From: an uncultured Lachnospiraceae bacterium | Lineage (GTDB): Bacteria; Bacillota; Clostridia; Lachnospirales; Lachnospiraceae | Direction: 5' to 3' | DNA: 5,625 nt | NCBI GenBank assembly: GCA_910579275.1 | Contig: CAJTTO010000081.1 | Span: 1-5,625 of the forward strand | Shown: positions 5,345 to 5,625 of the stretch, piece after piece | How the letters are laid out: each line of letters starts with the position of its first letter | Numbering within the stretch: the stretch's first letter is position 1 | Notes under the pieces: model-generated | What the model saw: the letters and a program-made list of their open reading frames with translations, nothing else | What the model was told of the DNA's origin: nothing | Database searches by the model: none | Translations under genes and position numbers: made by a program

Positions 5345-5625
5345 CTATACTTTTTCCAAATCAATATATCTGCCTAGCAGCGCATCATATTCTTTGGGTT
5401 CAAACGGCATCATTCCGGCACAGGGAGAAAAAGTAATTTCAGAAAAGTATACTGCGCCGTCTATCTCATACAAGTCAATTCTTACAAACGGAATGCCCTG
5501 CGAAAGGATCCTTGCAATTTCCACCATTTTTTTATAATTGACAGGAATTTGCGGTATCTTTTTGAAATGTTGTAAACGGTGGATAGCATGTACCTATACA
5601 AAATCCGAACCATCCTGTATCATAG
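5345..5625 (-). CDS. TupA-like ATP-grasp protein, C-terminal part, frameshifted and cut by the window edge
   Basis: The intact C-terminal stretch (Met at 5527 to the stop at 5345) reads MVEIARILSQGIPFVRIDLY, then EIDGAVYFSEITFSPCAGMM, then a further 20 residues containing PFEPKEYD and LLGRYIDLEKV. This matches the end of the ATPgrasp_TupA family (named for the teichuronopeptide gene tupA), with FVRxDLY and the GExTFxPxxG-type metal/ATP site; here Ser takes the place of the usual Gly before Glu. Upstream the same frame gives KKIPQIPVNYKK and then meets a TAG at 5594-5596. One frame over, bases 5624 downward read YDTGWFGFCIGTCYPPFTTF, which fits the 'YDxxW...YP' part of the family. Removing one A from the A5 run (plus-strand T5 at 5559-5563) joins them as ...TTFQKIPQIP.... 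The Met at 5527 is therefore internal. These proteins occur in capsule and teichuronopeptide loci; their substrates are mostly unproven. The rest lies beyond the window. Confidence 0.72.

Overview
The window looks like part of a surface-polysaccharide (capsule or exopolysaccharide) biosynthesis locus from a Gram-positive, Clostridia-type gut anaerobe, most likely a Lachnospiraceae. The reasons are AGGAG-type ribosome binding sites, moderate to low G+C, the gene content, and an ISL3-family transposase of a kind I associate with that group. The organism is an inference; there is no rRNA or other marker gene here.

Layout. (1) Positions 1-1422, plus strand: the C-terminal end of an MBOAT O-acyltransferase, with an apparent frame break at a G5 run, followed 3 bases later by a membrane-anchored SGNH/AlgX-like partner. 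Such pairs O-acetylate exported polysaccharides. (2) Positions 1423-1549: a spacer with a perfect TATAAT box and a possible remnant of another reading frame. (3) Positions 1550 to about 2350: a degenerate ISL3-type insertion sequence on the minus strand. It has one recognisable terminal repeat (GGCTCTTC...) and a transposase with a large in-frame internal deletion. (4) Positions about 2365-3934, plus strand: a broken gene whose C-terminal part resembles the tail of Rpn/PD-(D/E)XK transposase-associated proteins. It overlaps by 4 bases (ATGA) a well-preserved DPM1/GtrB-like family 2 glycosyltransferase with two C-terminal membrane helices. A rho-independent terminator follows at 3942-3978. (5) Positions 4028-5625, minus strand and visibly more AT-rich: a Wzx-like polysaccharide flippase, preceded in the same operon by the C-terminal part of a TupA-like ATP-grasp protein that carries an apparent 1-base frameshift and runs off the right edge.

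How the parts fit. The glycosyltransferase would charge undecaprenyl phosphate with a sugar (or act as a polyprenyl-linked sugar transferase). The flippase would move lipid-linked repeat units outward. The MBOAT/SGNH pair would acetylate the product. The TupA-like protein belongs to a family found in teichuronopeptide and capsule loci. The two blocks converge, differ in base composition, and are separated by an IS and several broken frames. This suggests a mosaic, recombining locus, though some of the breaks (short homopolymers at 30-34 and 5559-5563) could also be sequencing indels.

I see no tRNA, rRNA, CRISPR array or convincing riboswitch, and no complete undescribed system. The points most worth checking are the internally deleted transposase, the Rpn-like tail coupled to a glycosyltransferase, and the repeated frame breaks.
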